A stretch of 64,000 bases of DNA from positions 1,054,001 to 1,118,000 of the forward strand of contig JADJEI010000013.1 of NCBI GenBank assembly GCA_016709155.1, read 5' to 3'. Of this stretch, positions 1-8,004 are shown in pieces. Source of the DNA: Ignavibacteriales bacterium. GTDB taxonomy: Bacteria > Bacteroidota > Ignavibacteria > Ignavibacteriales > Ignavibacteriaceae. Every line of letters starts with the position of its first letter. Within the stretch, counting starts at the first letter, position 1. The notes under the pieces are model-generated. The model had not been told where the DNA came from and ran no database searches. It saw only the letters and a list, made by a program, of their open reading frames with translations. A program made the position numbers and the translations under genes.

Positions 1-173
1 CGGGGGCAGAACTGCGTGCCCATCTTAATTCATTCTATCTTTTCCCAACAGATGTTTTTGTAAATGCTTCCTATGGCTTTGATAAGTTCTCGCGCACTGC
101 TCGAAACGAAGTGGTAACTTATGGAAAAGAGTGGCGTTTCTATGGTGGAATATTATTCGGTTTTGATTTTTAA
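1..173 (+). CDS. 3' end of an outer-membrane beta-barrel-like protein (partial)
   Basis: An open frame runs from the window edge to TAA at 171-173, about 56 codons. The translated tail alternates polar and aromatic/hydrophobic residues and ends GILFGFDF. A terminal aromatic residue after alternating strands is typical of outer-membrane beta barrels in this group. The missing N-terminal part prevents a family call. The next gene starts 23 bases downstream on the same strand, so the two may be co-transcribed. Confidence 0.55.
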   Translation, partial: GAELRAHLNSFYLFPTDVFVNASYGFDKFSRTARNEVVTYGKEWRFYGGILFGFDF

Positions 174-196
174 TTATTCAAAAAGAAAAATTTAAA

Positions 197-1069
197 ATGA
201 AAAATTCACTTTTATTTATAATCTCAATGTTGAGCAGCTCAATCATTTTGGCTCAGCCTGCAAATGATTATGGCAATAAACTCACAGGTAATCTGCAGTA
301 CGATTCAAGAATTCTATCGAAGAGTATTCAAGTTGTAAAGCCGATAAATTTATTTCCGGAATCAACTGATAAAAAATCACCATTCCTTGCTGGTGTCCTT
401 TCATTTCTCGTCCCCGGTGCCGGTGAATTTTATTCCGGTGAATATTTGAAAGCCGGTATATTTTTAGGTGTTGAAGCAACTGTAATAACAGTAGCTTTAC
501 TTTATGATAAAAAAGGTAATGACCAGACTGAAAGTTTTCAGAATTTCGCGAATCAGAATTGGGATGCTGCCCGTTATGCGCAGTGGACATTGGACCATCT
601 TCAGCAGCTAAATGCTTCTATTACTCCAGATGAAATTAGTTATTTCACAGAAAATCTTTTTAATGTAGAGCCTGTTAACTGGAATATTTTGAATGAAATG
701 GAACGTTCTATCGGAAATGGTTATTCACATTCACTACCCCCATTTGGTGACCAGCAGTATTACGAGTTGATCGGGAAGTATCCTCAATACGCAGGCGGCT
801 GGAATGATTTTACTTCTGATGATTATCATGATATCTCTCCCAATTTCACTTACTATTCCGGAGAACGCGGCAAGGCAAATGATTATTATAACGTGGCATC
901 GAAAGCAGTTGTTGGAATTTATATCAATCATTTTTTAAGCACGCTCGATGCAGTTTGGAGTGCGATCTCATTCAACAATAATATTGCAATGAATGTTCGT
1001 GTAAATAATTTTCAATTTTCAGGACAGTTAGAATTTATACCCACTTTTAATGTTAAATTGATTTTTTAG
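197..1069 (+). CDS. Exported membrane protein with DUF5683-like segment, function unknown
   Basis: 290 aa. The N-terminus is a signal peptide (MKNSLLFIISMLSSSIILAQ, cleavage probably before or at AQ). At about residues 62-100 a segment begins SPFLAGVLSFLVPGAGEFY, followed by one or two membrane stretches. This Pro-Gly-X-Gly pattern with YSGEYLKAG resembles the small-membrane-protein family annotated as DUF5683 in Bacteroidota; that match is from memory, not a search. The C-terminus (NVKLIF) could sit in the outer membrane. No catalytic motif is visible. It follows the truncated outer-membrane gene by 23 bp and is followed by a putative terminator, so it closes a small envelope operon. Confidence 0.6.
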   Translation: MKNSLLFIISMLSSSIILAQPANDYGNKLTGNLQYDSRILSKSIQVVKPINLFPESTDKKSPFLAGVLSFLVPGAGEFYSGEYLKAGIFLGVEATVITVALLYDKKGNDQTESFQNFANQNWDAARYAQWTLDHLQQLNASITPDEISYFTENLFNVEPVNWNILNEMERSIGNGYSHSLPPFGDQQYYELIGKYPQYAGGWNDFTSDDYHDISPNFTYYSGERGKANDYYNVASKAVVGIYINHFLSTLDAVWSAISFNNNIAMNVRVNNFQFSGQLEFIPTFNVKLIF

Positions 1070-1098
1070 TAAGTAACAACTTCTATCCTTTTATCGTG

Positions 1099-1137
1099 AA
1101 TTAAACCGGAAAATTTCTGCATCCGGTATTAATTTTT
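1099..1137 (+). terminator. Probable rho-independent terminator
   Basis: ACCGGA (1105-1110) pairs with TCCGGT (1122-1127) across an 11-base loop. Flanking AATTAA/ATTAATT extends the stem with one bulge, and a T-rich stretch follows. It lies between the 197-1069 gene and der. The rest of the 184-bp gap is AT-rich and presumably holds the der promoter, though I could not fix its boxes. Confidence 0.5.
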
Positions 1138-1253
1138 AATTCATTTTGTGAAACTAAAGTTACCGAAGCAAAATTATTTTTTACTTTGAACCGATAAAAA
1201 CCGCTGATTCATTCCCTAATAATCGCTATTTTTCAACTCCAAAAAATAAAAAT

Positions 1254-2564
1254 ATGAAAACACCAATTGTAGCAATAGTCGGAAGACCAAACGTAGGTAA
1301 GTCCACCCTTTTTAACCGGTTGATTGGAAAGCGGGATGCCATCGTTGACGATCAAAGCGGCGTTACTCGTGATAGAAATTATTCTGATGTGGAGTGGAAT
1401 GGAAAAGTATTCAGGTTGATTGATACGGGTGGATATGTCCCTGATTCAAAAGATCTTTTTGAAACCGCTATCCGTGAACAAGTTCAACTTGCCGTAAATG
1501 AAGCAGACACAGTTTTATTTATGGTTGATTCACGGTCGGGACTGCTTCCGGTTGAGAGAGAAATTTTCAACATGCTTAGAACATCAGGGAAAAAATTTCT
1601 TGTCATTGTAAATAAAGTTGATTCTGAAAAATTTGAATCGTCGGCGAATGAGTTTTACAATCTTGGTGTTGAAAATATTTTTGCTGTTTCTGCATTGGTC
1701 GGTAGAAATATTGGGGATTTGCTTGATGTAATTGTTGAACCTTTTCCGGTTCACAGTCAAATAGAGGAAGATAAAATTATAAAAATTGCAATTGTTGGAA
1801 GACCGAACGTCGGAAAATCATCGCTTACAAACGCATTACTTGGAGCAGATCGAAGTATTGTTACCGATGTTCCTGGAACTACAAGAGACAGTTTGGATTC
1901 AACTCTAAAATACTATGGGCAGGAATTAATTTTAGTTGATACTGCCGGTTTACGAAAAAAGAAAAAAGTGCAGGAAAGTGTAGAATATTTTTCAACCTTA
2001 AGAAGTCTCAAAGCAATTTCTGAAGCTGATGTGGTGATAATTTTAATTGATGCTTCAGTTGGATTTGAAAAGCAGGATCAAAAAATAATTGATGAAGCAG
2101 AACGACGGAAAAAAGGAATAATCCTCGCAATAAATAAGTGGGATCTGATTGAAAAGGAAACAAACACTTCGCGCGAGTTTGAATTGGATATCAAACAAAA
2201 ACTTGGAGCGCTGGATTATGTTCCCATCATCTTTATCTCCGCTCTTACTAAGCAAAGAATTTACAAGCTTGTGGATTTGTGCATCCGGTTATACAATGAA
2301 CGCAACAAAAAAATTAGTACGTCCGACCTGAATGAAAAACTTATGGCTGAGATAGAGAGATTTCCCCCTCCTGCTACAGGTACAGGTAAAGAAATAAAAA
2401 TCAAATATGTTACCCAAGGAGGCGACAAGTATCCAGTGTTTTTATTTTTTAGCAACTTTCCTAAATATGTCCCTGATAATTATAAACGATTTCTCGAAAA
2501 TAGTATAAGAAAAATTTTTGGTTTTGAAGGAATACCTTTAACACTTAGTTTCAGGCAAAAATAA
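1254..2564 (+). CDS. der: Ribosome-associated GTPase Der (EngA)
   Basis: 436 aa, the usual Der length. Two GTPase domains stand in tandem. The first has GRPNVGKST at residues 10-18, DTGG in switch II and NKVD near 122. The second has GRPNVGKSS near 182, DTAG and NKWD near 296. A KH-like C-terminal domain fills roughly 355-436. Der is needed for late 50S subunit assembly and acts in the cytoplasm on pre-50S particles. ATG at 1254 places the P-loop at the expected distance from the N-terminus. upp follows after only 3 bp, so the two are probably co-transcribed. Confidence 0.97.
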   Translation: MKTPIVAIVGRPNVGKSTLFNRLIGKRDAIVDDQSGVTRDRNYSDVEWNGKVFRLIDTGGYVPDSKDLFETAIREQVQLAVNEADTVLFMVDSRSGLLPVEREIFNMLRTSGKKFLVIVNKVDSEKFESSANEFYNLGVENIFAVSALVGRNIGDLLDVIVEPFPVHSQIEEDKIIKIAIVGRPNVGKSSLTNALLGADRSIVTDVPGTTRDSLDSTLKYYGQELILVDTAGLRKKKKVQESVEYFSTLRSLKAISEADVVIILIDASVGFEKQDQKIIDEAERRKKGIILAINKWDLIEKETNTSREFELDIKQKLGALDYVPIIFISALTKQRIYKLVDLCIRLYNERNKKISTSDLNEKLMAEIERFPPPATGTGKEIKIKYVTQGGDKYPVFLFFSNFPKYVPDNYKRFLENSIRKIFGFEGIPLTLSFRQK

Positions 2565-2567
2565 ATT

Positions 2568-3206
2568 ATGAGTAATATCAATAATAACTTAAAGCTGATT
2601 GAGCATCCACTCGTCAAAAGAGATTTAACAATTATTCGGGATAAAAATACGAGCACTGAAAATTTTAGAGAAGCCGTTAAACGAATTTCAAATATTCTTG
2701 CTGCCGAAATCTCAATTAATTTTGAAACAATCCAGATTAAAATTGAAACACCGCTCGAAAAAACCAATGGATATAAACTTTTACACGATGTTGTTCTTGT
2801 TCCTGTATTACGAGCAGGGCTTGGAATGGTAAATGGTTTTTTAGAATTAATCCCCGATGCAAAAGTCGGGCACATCGGGTTACAAAGAAATGAAGAAACT
2901 TTAGAACCAGTAGAATATTATTATAAAACACCAAAGAACATTAATGATTCAATGGTCATTCTCCTCGACCCGATGCTTGCAACCGGTGGAAGTGCGTCTG
3001 AAGCAATTAAGTACCTTAAACAACGGTCTGCTTCAAAAATTATTTTTGCTTGTATTGTCGCTGCACCTGAAGGAGTTTCAAAACTTCAGCACGATCACCC
3101 CGACATAAAAATCTTTGCAGCTGCTTTAGATAGAAAATTAAATAACAAAGGATACATTCTACCCGGATTGGGTGATGCAGGAGATAGGACATTTGGTACA
3201 CTTTAA
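2568..3206 (+). CDS. upp: Uracil phosphoribosyltransferase
   Basis: 212 aa, full length for the family. The enzyme converts uracil plus PRPP to UMP in pyrimidine salvage. The PRPP-binding loop is seen as LLDPMLATGGS at about residues 130-140. The conserved C-terminal uracil-binding segment is YILPGLGDAGDRTFGT. The start is 3 bp after the der stop. Its last bases overlap the next gene, whose Shine-Dalgarno-like AGGAG at 3179-3183 lies inside upp, which suggests translational coupling. Confidence 0.97.
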   Translation: MSNINNNLKLIEHPLVKRDLTIIRDKNTSTENFREAVKRISNILAAEISINFETIQIKIETPLEKTNGYKLLHDVVLVPVLRAGLGMVNGFLELIPDAKVGHIGLQRNEETLEPVEYYYKTPKNINDSMVILLDPMLATGGSASEAIKYLKQRSASKIIFACIVAAPEGVSKLQHDHPDIKIFAAALDRKLNNKGYILPGLGDAGDRTFGTL

Positions 3207-4221
3207 ATATATTTTTTTAGCATTCATTTTCTTTGCAGGGCTTTCATTCGCTCAGAAATATCCGGATGATAAAATTCATACTATCCTTACACAAGGTATT
3301 CAGGAAATAATAAATCAGAACTATGATGCTGCCCAGACCAAATTTGAGAAGCTCAAGAGTGATTACCCGAATATTCCTTTAGGAAAAATTTATCTTGCTG
3401 CTGTAGAAATAGCCAGATCGTATGATCAAGCTGAAGAGTTCAACGATCAACTGATAATGAATTATCTTGATGAAGCAGAAGCCCAATCAGAAAAACTTTT
3501 GGCAAAGGAACCACAAAATGTTTGGAATAAATATTTTCTTGCTTTAGTAAAAGGCTACAATGCTTACTACAAAGCACTAAATGAAAGCTGGATCCCTGCT
3601 TTTTCCAAGGGTATGAGTTCTGTCTCGGATTTTGAAGATTGTCTGGAAATAAATCCTGAATTTTACGAATCATACATAGCAATTGGTGCTTATAAGTACT
3701 GGAGCAGCAGTAAAACAGAATTTATCAATTGGCTTCCGTTTATTTCTGATGATAAGGACAAAGGAATTGATTATTTAAAAAAGGCAATAAAATATTCTAC
3801 TTATAATTCATATCTCGCAGCATATTCACTTATTTGGGTTTACATTGATCGTGAAAATTTTGGTGATGCTGAAAAAGTTGCAGAGGATGCTCTGAAGAAT
3901 AATCCTGGAAGCCGATTATTCAAGTGGAGCCTTGCAAGAATTTATGAAGAGATTGATAAAAAAAGAGCGATTAATCTTTACTATGAAGTTTTAAAATCTT
4001 ACCCACCCGAGGGATTAAAAAATCATATTAATGCGGTAGTACTTAAGCACATTATTGCTCAGCTTTATTATAAACTTGGACAAAAAGAAAATGCACTTCA
4101 AATATGCAATGACATTCTTGCGATCAAGGACTTTTCTGAATTTGCAGCGGATAAATTAGACAGTCGTATCGAACGAGTTAAAAAATTAAAAAGAAAAATC
4201 CTGCAGGATATGGAAGATTAA
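3193..4221 (+). CDS. Exported tetratricopeptide-repeat protein
   Basis: About 342 aa from the start chosen here. I prefer TTG at 3193 because AGGAG (3179-3183) lies 9 bases upstream and the product then begins directly with a signal peptide (MVHFKYIFLAFIFFAGLSFAQ). GTG 3172 and ATG 3175 in the same frame would add seven or six residues inside upp. After the signal the protein is helical and TPR-like, with paired helices such as YDAAQTKFEKLKSDYP and NFGDAEKVAEDALKNNPGS. That points to a periplasmic protein-protein interaction scaffold. The reading frame overlaps upp by 14 bp. The partner is unknown. Confidence 0.75.
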   Translation: MVHFKYIFLAFIFFAGLSFAQKYPDDKIHTILTQGIQEIINQNYDAAQTKFEKLKSDYPNIPLGKIYLAAVEIARSYDQAEEFNDQLIMNYLDEAEAQSEKLLAKEPQNVWNKYFLALVKGYNAYYKALNESWIPAFSKGMSSVSDFEDCLEINPEFYESYIAIGAYKYWSSSKTEFINWLPFISDDKDKGIDYLKKAIKYSTYNSYLAAYSLIWVYIDRENFGDAEKVAEDALKNNPGSRLFKWSLARIYEEIDKKRAINLYYEVLKSYPPEGLKNHINAVVLKHIIAQLYYKLGQKENALQICNDILAIKDFSEFAADKLDSRIERVKKLKRKILQDMED

Positions 4222-4271
4222 TTTCTGCACTGAAAAACTGCTGACTTTCTCATTTCATTTAAAAGAAGTAT

Positions 4272-4304
4272 TTTAAAGCCAAAATGAATTTTAATGGCTT
4301 TAAA
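4272..4304 (+). promoter_or_regulatory. Inverted repeat abutting the RelA/SpoT start codon
   Basis: TTTAAAGCC (4272-4280) and GGCTTTAAA (4296-4304) form perfect 9-bp arms around a 15-base loop. They end 2 bases before the ATG at 4307. The loop contains an ATG (4284) that opens a seven-codon frame, MNFNGFK, whose TAA (4305-4307) overlaps the RelA/SpoT ATG. No clear Shine-Dalgarno is visible for the main gene, so the hairpin could control initiation. This is inference from structure alone. Confidence 0.35.
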
Positions 4305-4306
4305 TA

Positions 4307-6478
4307 ATGCCTTCAACCAATTCAAAAAATAAAAAATATCTCGATGAATTATTGACTGCGTGCAATAACAATTTGTCCGCAGTAAATACAGATTTAATAG
4401 TTAAGAGTTTTGAATATAGTTTCGAAGCTCATAAAGATGAATTGCGTGCTTCCGGCGAGCCATACTTTACCCATCCTTTTCACGTAGCTTTAATAGTTGT
4501 TCGCGAATTTCCACTTGATGATATTTCAGTAGCTTGTGCCTTGCTTCATGATGTACTTGAGGATACAGACGTAAATATAGATATTCTTTCCAAAGAATTT
4601 GGAAAGGAGGTAGCCGAAATTGTTGATGGCGTTACAAAAATAAGCGGGATATTTAAAGGTCACGAAATTACAAAAGCTGAAAACTATCGGAAGCTTCTTC
4701 TTTCAATGATAAAAGATGTTAGAGTGATACTCGTCAAGTTTGCTGATAGACTTCACAACATGCGCACTCTTGAATTCGTTAACCCGGATAAACAGAGAAG
4801 AATTGCACAGGAAACACTTGAAATATATGCACCGTTTGCCAATCGTTTTGGTTTGGGAAAATTAAAATGGGAGCTTGAAGATTTATCCTTTAAATTTCTA
4901 AACCGCGAAGCTTACGATGAACTTTCACGGAAAGTTAAAGGTAAACGAAAAGAACGTGAATCATACATTAGTAAATTTACCGAACCTATTGAACTGAAGT
5001 TGAAAGAGTATAAAATTAAATACGAAATAAATGGACGCCCAAAGCACCTTTATTCTATTTATCGAAAAATGTTGAGACGTAATAAACCATTCGAAGAAAT
5101 TTATGATCTCTTTGCCATCAGAATTATTCTTGAAACTGAGGATACGAACGAATGCTACACAACTCTCGGAATTGTTAATCAAATTTACCTGCCGGTACCG
5201 GACCGATTTAAAGATTACGTTTCAATTCCAAAGACAAATAATTACCAATCTATTCATACCACTATTGTTGGGCATGACGGCAGATTAGTTGAAATTCAGA
5301 TTCGTACAAGAAAAATGCACGAAGTAGCGGAGAAGGGTGTGGCAGCCCATTGGCGGTATAAAGAAAATAAAAGTGCCACGGACAAAGACCTTGACAGCTG
5401 GATTAACTGGGTTCGGGAAATTTTTGACAATGCTTCTCGTGACGATGCAAGAAAAGAATTACTTGAAAGTTTCAAACTAAATCTTTATCAAGATGAAATT
5501 TACGTATTCACTCCCAAAGGTGATTTAATTCGTTTACCCGTCAGCTCCACTCCGGTTGATTTTGCGTTTGAAATTCATAGCAAGGTGGGTGAACACTGCA
5601 TAGGAGCAAAAGTAAATGGCAGAATTGTTCCTTTAGATTCGGTTTTGCACAGCGGAGATCAAGTAGAGATCATCTCTTCTAAAACCAACATCCTAATAAA
5701 AGTTGGTTGAAGTTTGTTACTACCCATAAAGCCAAGTCTGCTATTCGGAAGTGGATTAACTCAGAAGAGGAAGATATAGTTTTAGCGGGAAAGGAAATTT
5801 GGGAAAAAAAGATAAAAAAAATGAAACTTAATTTTAGCCAGGAGGATGTAATAAAACTTGCTGCAAGCACGAAGTATGAAAACACAAAACATTTTTTTAT
5901 TGCGATTGCACAAGGTGTGTTAAATCTTGATGAAGTATTAACAACTTCAAAGGAAAAGGAGAAAAAAGAAAAAGTTTCAGCCGTTCTTGAATACAAAAAT
6001 TTTGTTAATGTTGCTCGCAATGATGCTGGTGGTGTGCTAGTTGACGGCGAAAGCGGGGGGCTCTTATACACTTACGCAAAATGCTGTAATCCTGTGCCTG
6101 GCGATCCGGTTATTGGCTATATAACAATTGGCGAAGGCATTAAAATCCATAGAAAAACTTGCAATAATCTTCTGCAAATTTCTGAAAAAGATCCAACAAA
6201 ACTTGTTTCAGTGCAGTGGCCCAAAGGGGAGGGTTCTCTTTTTGTCGCTGGAATAACATTAATGGGTGAGGATTCTCCCGGTTTACTAAATGAATTGTCT
6301 CACACTATTGTTTCCTTTAAGAATACTAACATCAAATCAATTAATGTCAACACAAATGATAACACATTTGAAGGTAGCATAACCGTTTATGTTCAGGATC
6401 TCGATCACCTTTATAATTTAATTGAACGACTTAAAAAAAGTTAAAGGTGTCTATTCAGTTGAGCGGTTTGAAGGTTAA
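4307..6478 (+). CDS. RelA/SpoT-family (p)ppGpp synthetase/hydrolase, interrupted by two frameshifts
   Basis: A long RSH protein, about 723 aa when repaired. The first frame (4307-5710) holds the HD hydrolase domain (LLHDVLEDTDV near residue 80), the synthetase domain (about 235-350, with YDLFAIRII and ETxDTNECY) and the start of TGS (DEIYVFTPKGDLIRLP). One base is missing near 5690-5693; restoring it joins SKTN to NKSWLKFVTTHKAKS. The second frame (5707-6444) has the conserved-cysteine region (YAKCCNPVPGDPV) and the ACT domain. Dropping one A from the A7 run at 6433-6439 extends it through KGVYSVERFEG to TAA at 6476-6478. Both (p)ppGpp synthesis and breakdown motifs look intact. ruvX starts 2 bp later. 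The indels look like sequencing errors. Confidence 0.9.
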
Positions 6479-6480
6479 CA

Positions 6481-6918
6481 ATGAGTGAAAACCTTCCGAT
6501 AGAATACAAGAGAATCTTAGCAATCGATTATGGAGAAAGGAGAATTGGTACAGCGCTTTCAGATCCGCTTAAAATATTTTCTTACCCTTTTAAAACTTTA
6601 ATTAATGATAATTCTATTTGGAAAGAATTGGGAAAGATCATTTTAGAGCAGGATGTTTTTTCGATTGTACTTGGTATTCCATCAGATGAGGATAAGCCCG
6701 GATCTATTCATAACAAAATTTTAAAATTTAAATTGGATTTGGAAAGTAAGTTTAAACTTGAAGTAAAACTTTGGGATGAAACATTCACTTCTGTCATTGC
6801 GTTTGAGAAAGTGCTTGAATCAGTAAATAAAAAATCAAAACGACGGGATAAAGGTTTGATTGATAATAATTCAGCGGCAATTATTCTTCAGGAATTTCTT
6901 GAAAAGCTTAAAAAATAA
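6481..6918 (+). CDS. ruvX: Putative pre-16S rRNA nuclease / Holliday-junction resolvase-like RuvX (YqgF)
   Basis: 145 aa, typical for RuvX/YqgF. The RNase H-like fold is marked by AIDYGERRIGTALSD at the N-terminus, the central GIPSDEDKPG segment, and IDNNSAAIIL near the C-terminus, which supply the acidic active-site residues. In other bacteria the family matures the 5' end of 16S rRNA; a DNA junction role has also been proposed. It starts 2 bp after the repaired RelA/SpoT stop and is the last standard housekeeping gene before the BMC pair. Confidence 0.92.
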   Translation: MSENLPIEYKRILAIDYGERRIGTALSDPLKIFSYPFKTLINDNSIWKELGKIILEQDVFSIVLGIPSDEDKPGSIHNKILKFKLDLESKFKLEVKLWDETFTSVIAFEKVLESVNKKSKRRDKGLIDNNSAAIILQEFLEKLKK

Positions 6919-6924
6919 TTGCCA

Positions 6925-6990
6925 ATGCTTAAATTGATAATTAGAAAATTAAGAACTATTTTCCATAAAATAAGTTTAGAAGGAAGTTAA
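6925..6990 (+). CDS. Possible 21-aa amphipathic small peptide
   Basis: ATG at 6925 opens MLKLIIRKLRTIFHKISLEGS, ending with TAA 2 bp before the GTG of the first BMC gene. The peptide is basic, and its hydrophobic residues fall at helix-like spacing. Its last codons carry the GGAAG that serves as ribosome-binding site for the BMC gene, so it may be a translational-coupling leader or simply chance. No good Shine-Dalgarno precedes it. Confidence 0.2.
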   Translation: MLKLIIRKLRTIFHKISLEGS

Positions 6991-6992
6991 TC

Positions 6993-7268
6993 GTGACTCA
7001 AAACTCGCTCGGAATAATCGAAACACACAGTTATGCTTGGGCACTAAAAGTTTTACAAAATTTGCCGGAAACCAGGTCAATAAAATTTATAAAGATTGAA
7101 ACCTCAGGCGATAGTATCGTATCAGTTTTCTTTGAGGGTGAACTTGTTTCTATTAAAGAAATGATAGACATAAATTCTGAAGTTTTAAAAAAAGAAAATC
7201 AATTTATTACTTCGCTGATCATTCCGAAACCTCACACTGATTTAATTAAATATTTAAAAGAAAAATAA
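6993..7268 (+). CDS. BMC-domain (microcompartment shell-like) protein, single domain
   Basis: 91 aa, exactly the size of a hexameric BMC-H shell protein. The frame aligns end to end with the PduA/CsoS1-type pattern: SLGIIET at residues 5-11, a first helix, the strand around SIVSVFF at the pore-loop region, and the hallmark IPKPHTDL at 77-84 in place of the usual IPRPH. The conserved hexamer-contact Lys of ETKG is replaced here (ETHS). Start GTG at 6993 has GGAAG upstream. The next BMC gene begins 3 bp after the stop. No aldehyde dehydrogenase, glycyl-radical enzyme, EutN/CcmL vertex protein or other compartment enzyme lies nearby, so its role is unknown. Confidence 0.72.
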   Translation: MTQNSLGIIETHSYAWALKVLQNLPETRSIKFIKIETSGDSIVSVFFEGELVSIKEMIDINSEVLKKENQFITSLIIPKPHTDLIKYLKEK

Positions 7269-7270
7269 TT

Positions 7271-7990
7271 ATGGACCAAATCATCGGAATATTAGAGACA
7301 AAAGGGTTAATCCCGGCTGTGGCTGCCGTTGACTCTGTGCTAAAAAATACTGACGCTACTTTCCTTGGCTTCGAATTTATAGGGGACGGGGTTGTTGTCT
7401 CAAAATTTTCAGCTCCGCCTGTTTCTATTGATTTTGTTTTGAAAGAAGCTAAAGAACAAGCTGAAAAAAACGAAGGTTACATCGCCTCAGTTTCTATTAA
7501 TATTGATAATGAAAGAATTCAAAAGATATTATTGAATAGTAAACGATTTAACTCTCACAAAATTCCCGATGAAATCGCTGTCAAAAAAATAGCCCCATCC
7601 TTTGTAAAAAATAATGATTCATTGGATGAGAATATTAATTCGGAGATAAATATCCCGCCAATTAAAATTAAAAAAACTGTTAAGCAGCCCGAGCCGGTAA
7701 AATCCAGACAAAAAGCCGAGCAAAGCACAACGAAAGAAGAAAATTTATCAAATCATTCTGAAACGATTGAAAGATTAAAACGAGAAGCATTGGGCCCAAT
7801 TTATAAAAAGGAAGATCTAAAAAACGAGCCTTCCGTGGAAAAAGAACTACCAATTGACCCTGAAAATATGAATGTTCATGAATTGCGGCACTATGTAAGA
7901 GGCATTAAAAATTTTCCAATTAAGGGACGCCAAATCTCACGTGCCAATAGAGATGAATTAATTGATCATTATAAATCACTTCAAGATTAG
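7271..7990 (+). CDS. BMC-domain protein with long linker and SAP/Rho-N-like C-terminus
   Basis: 239 aa. Residues 1-85 are a BMC domain: IIGILETKGLIPAVAAVDS with the canonical ETKG at 9-12, the pore-type IGDG at 37-40, then the second helix and strand (YIASVSI). The PRPH tail motif is missing. Residues about 90-195 form a charged, low-complexity linker rich in Lys, Glu, Pro and Ser. Residues about 196-239 fold as a compact helical unit (NVHELRHYVRGIKNF, then SRANRDELIDHYKSL) that resembles SAP or Rho N-terminal helix-extended-helix nucleic-acid-binding motifs. The gene is 3 bp behind the first BMC gene, so the products may co-assemble. Function is not known; the C-terminal assignment is pattern recognition only. 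Confidence 0.72.
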   Translation: MDQIIGILETKGLIPAVAAVDSVLKNTDATFLGFEFIGDGVVVSKFSAPPVSIDFVLKEAKEQAEKNEGYIASVSINIDNERIQKILLNSKRFNSHKIPDEIAVKKIAPSFVKNNDSLDENINSEINIPPIKIKKTVKQPEPVKSRQKAEQSTTKEENLSNHSETIERLKREALGPIYKKEDLKNEPSVEKELPIDPENMNVHELRHYVRGIKNFPIKGRQISRANRDELIDHYKSLQD

Positions 7991-8004
7991 AAAGTTAAAA
8001 CCTC

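Noticed and set aside
2480..2875. Minus-strand 131-aa frame over the end of der and start of upp
   Set aside because: Antisense to two clear housekeeping genes with no motif of its own.
5679..6071. Minus-strand 130-aa frame opposite the RelA/SpoT C-terminal part
   Set aside because: Low-complexity Ser/Phe translation typical of shadow frames in AT-rich DNA.
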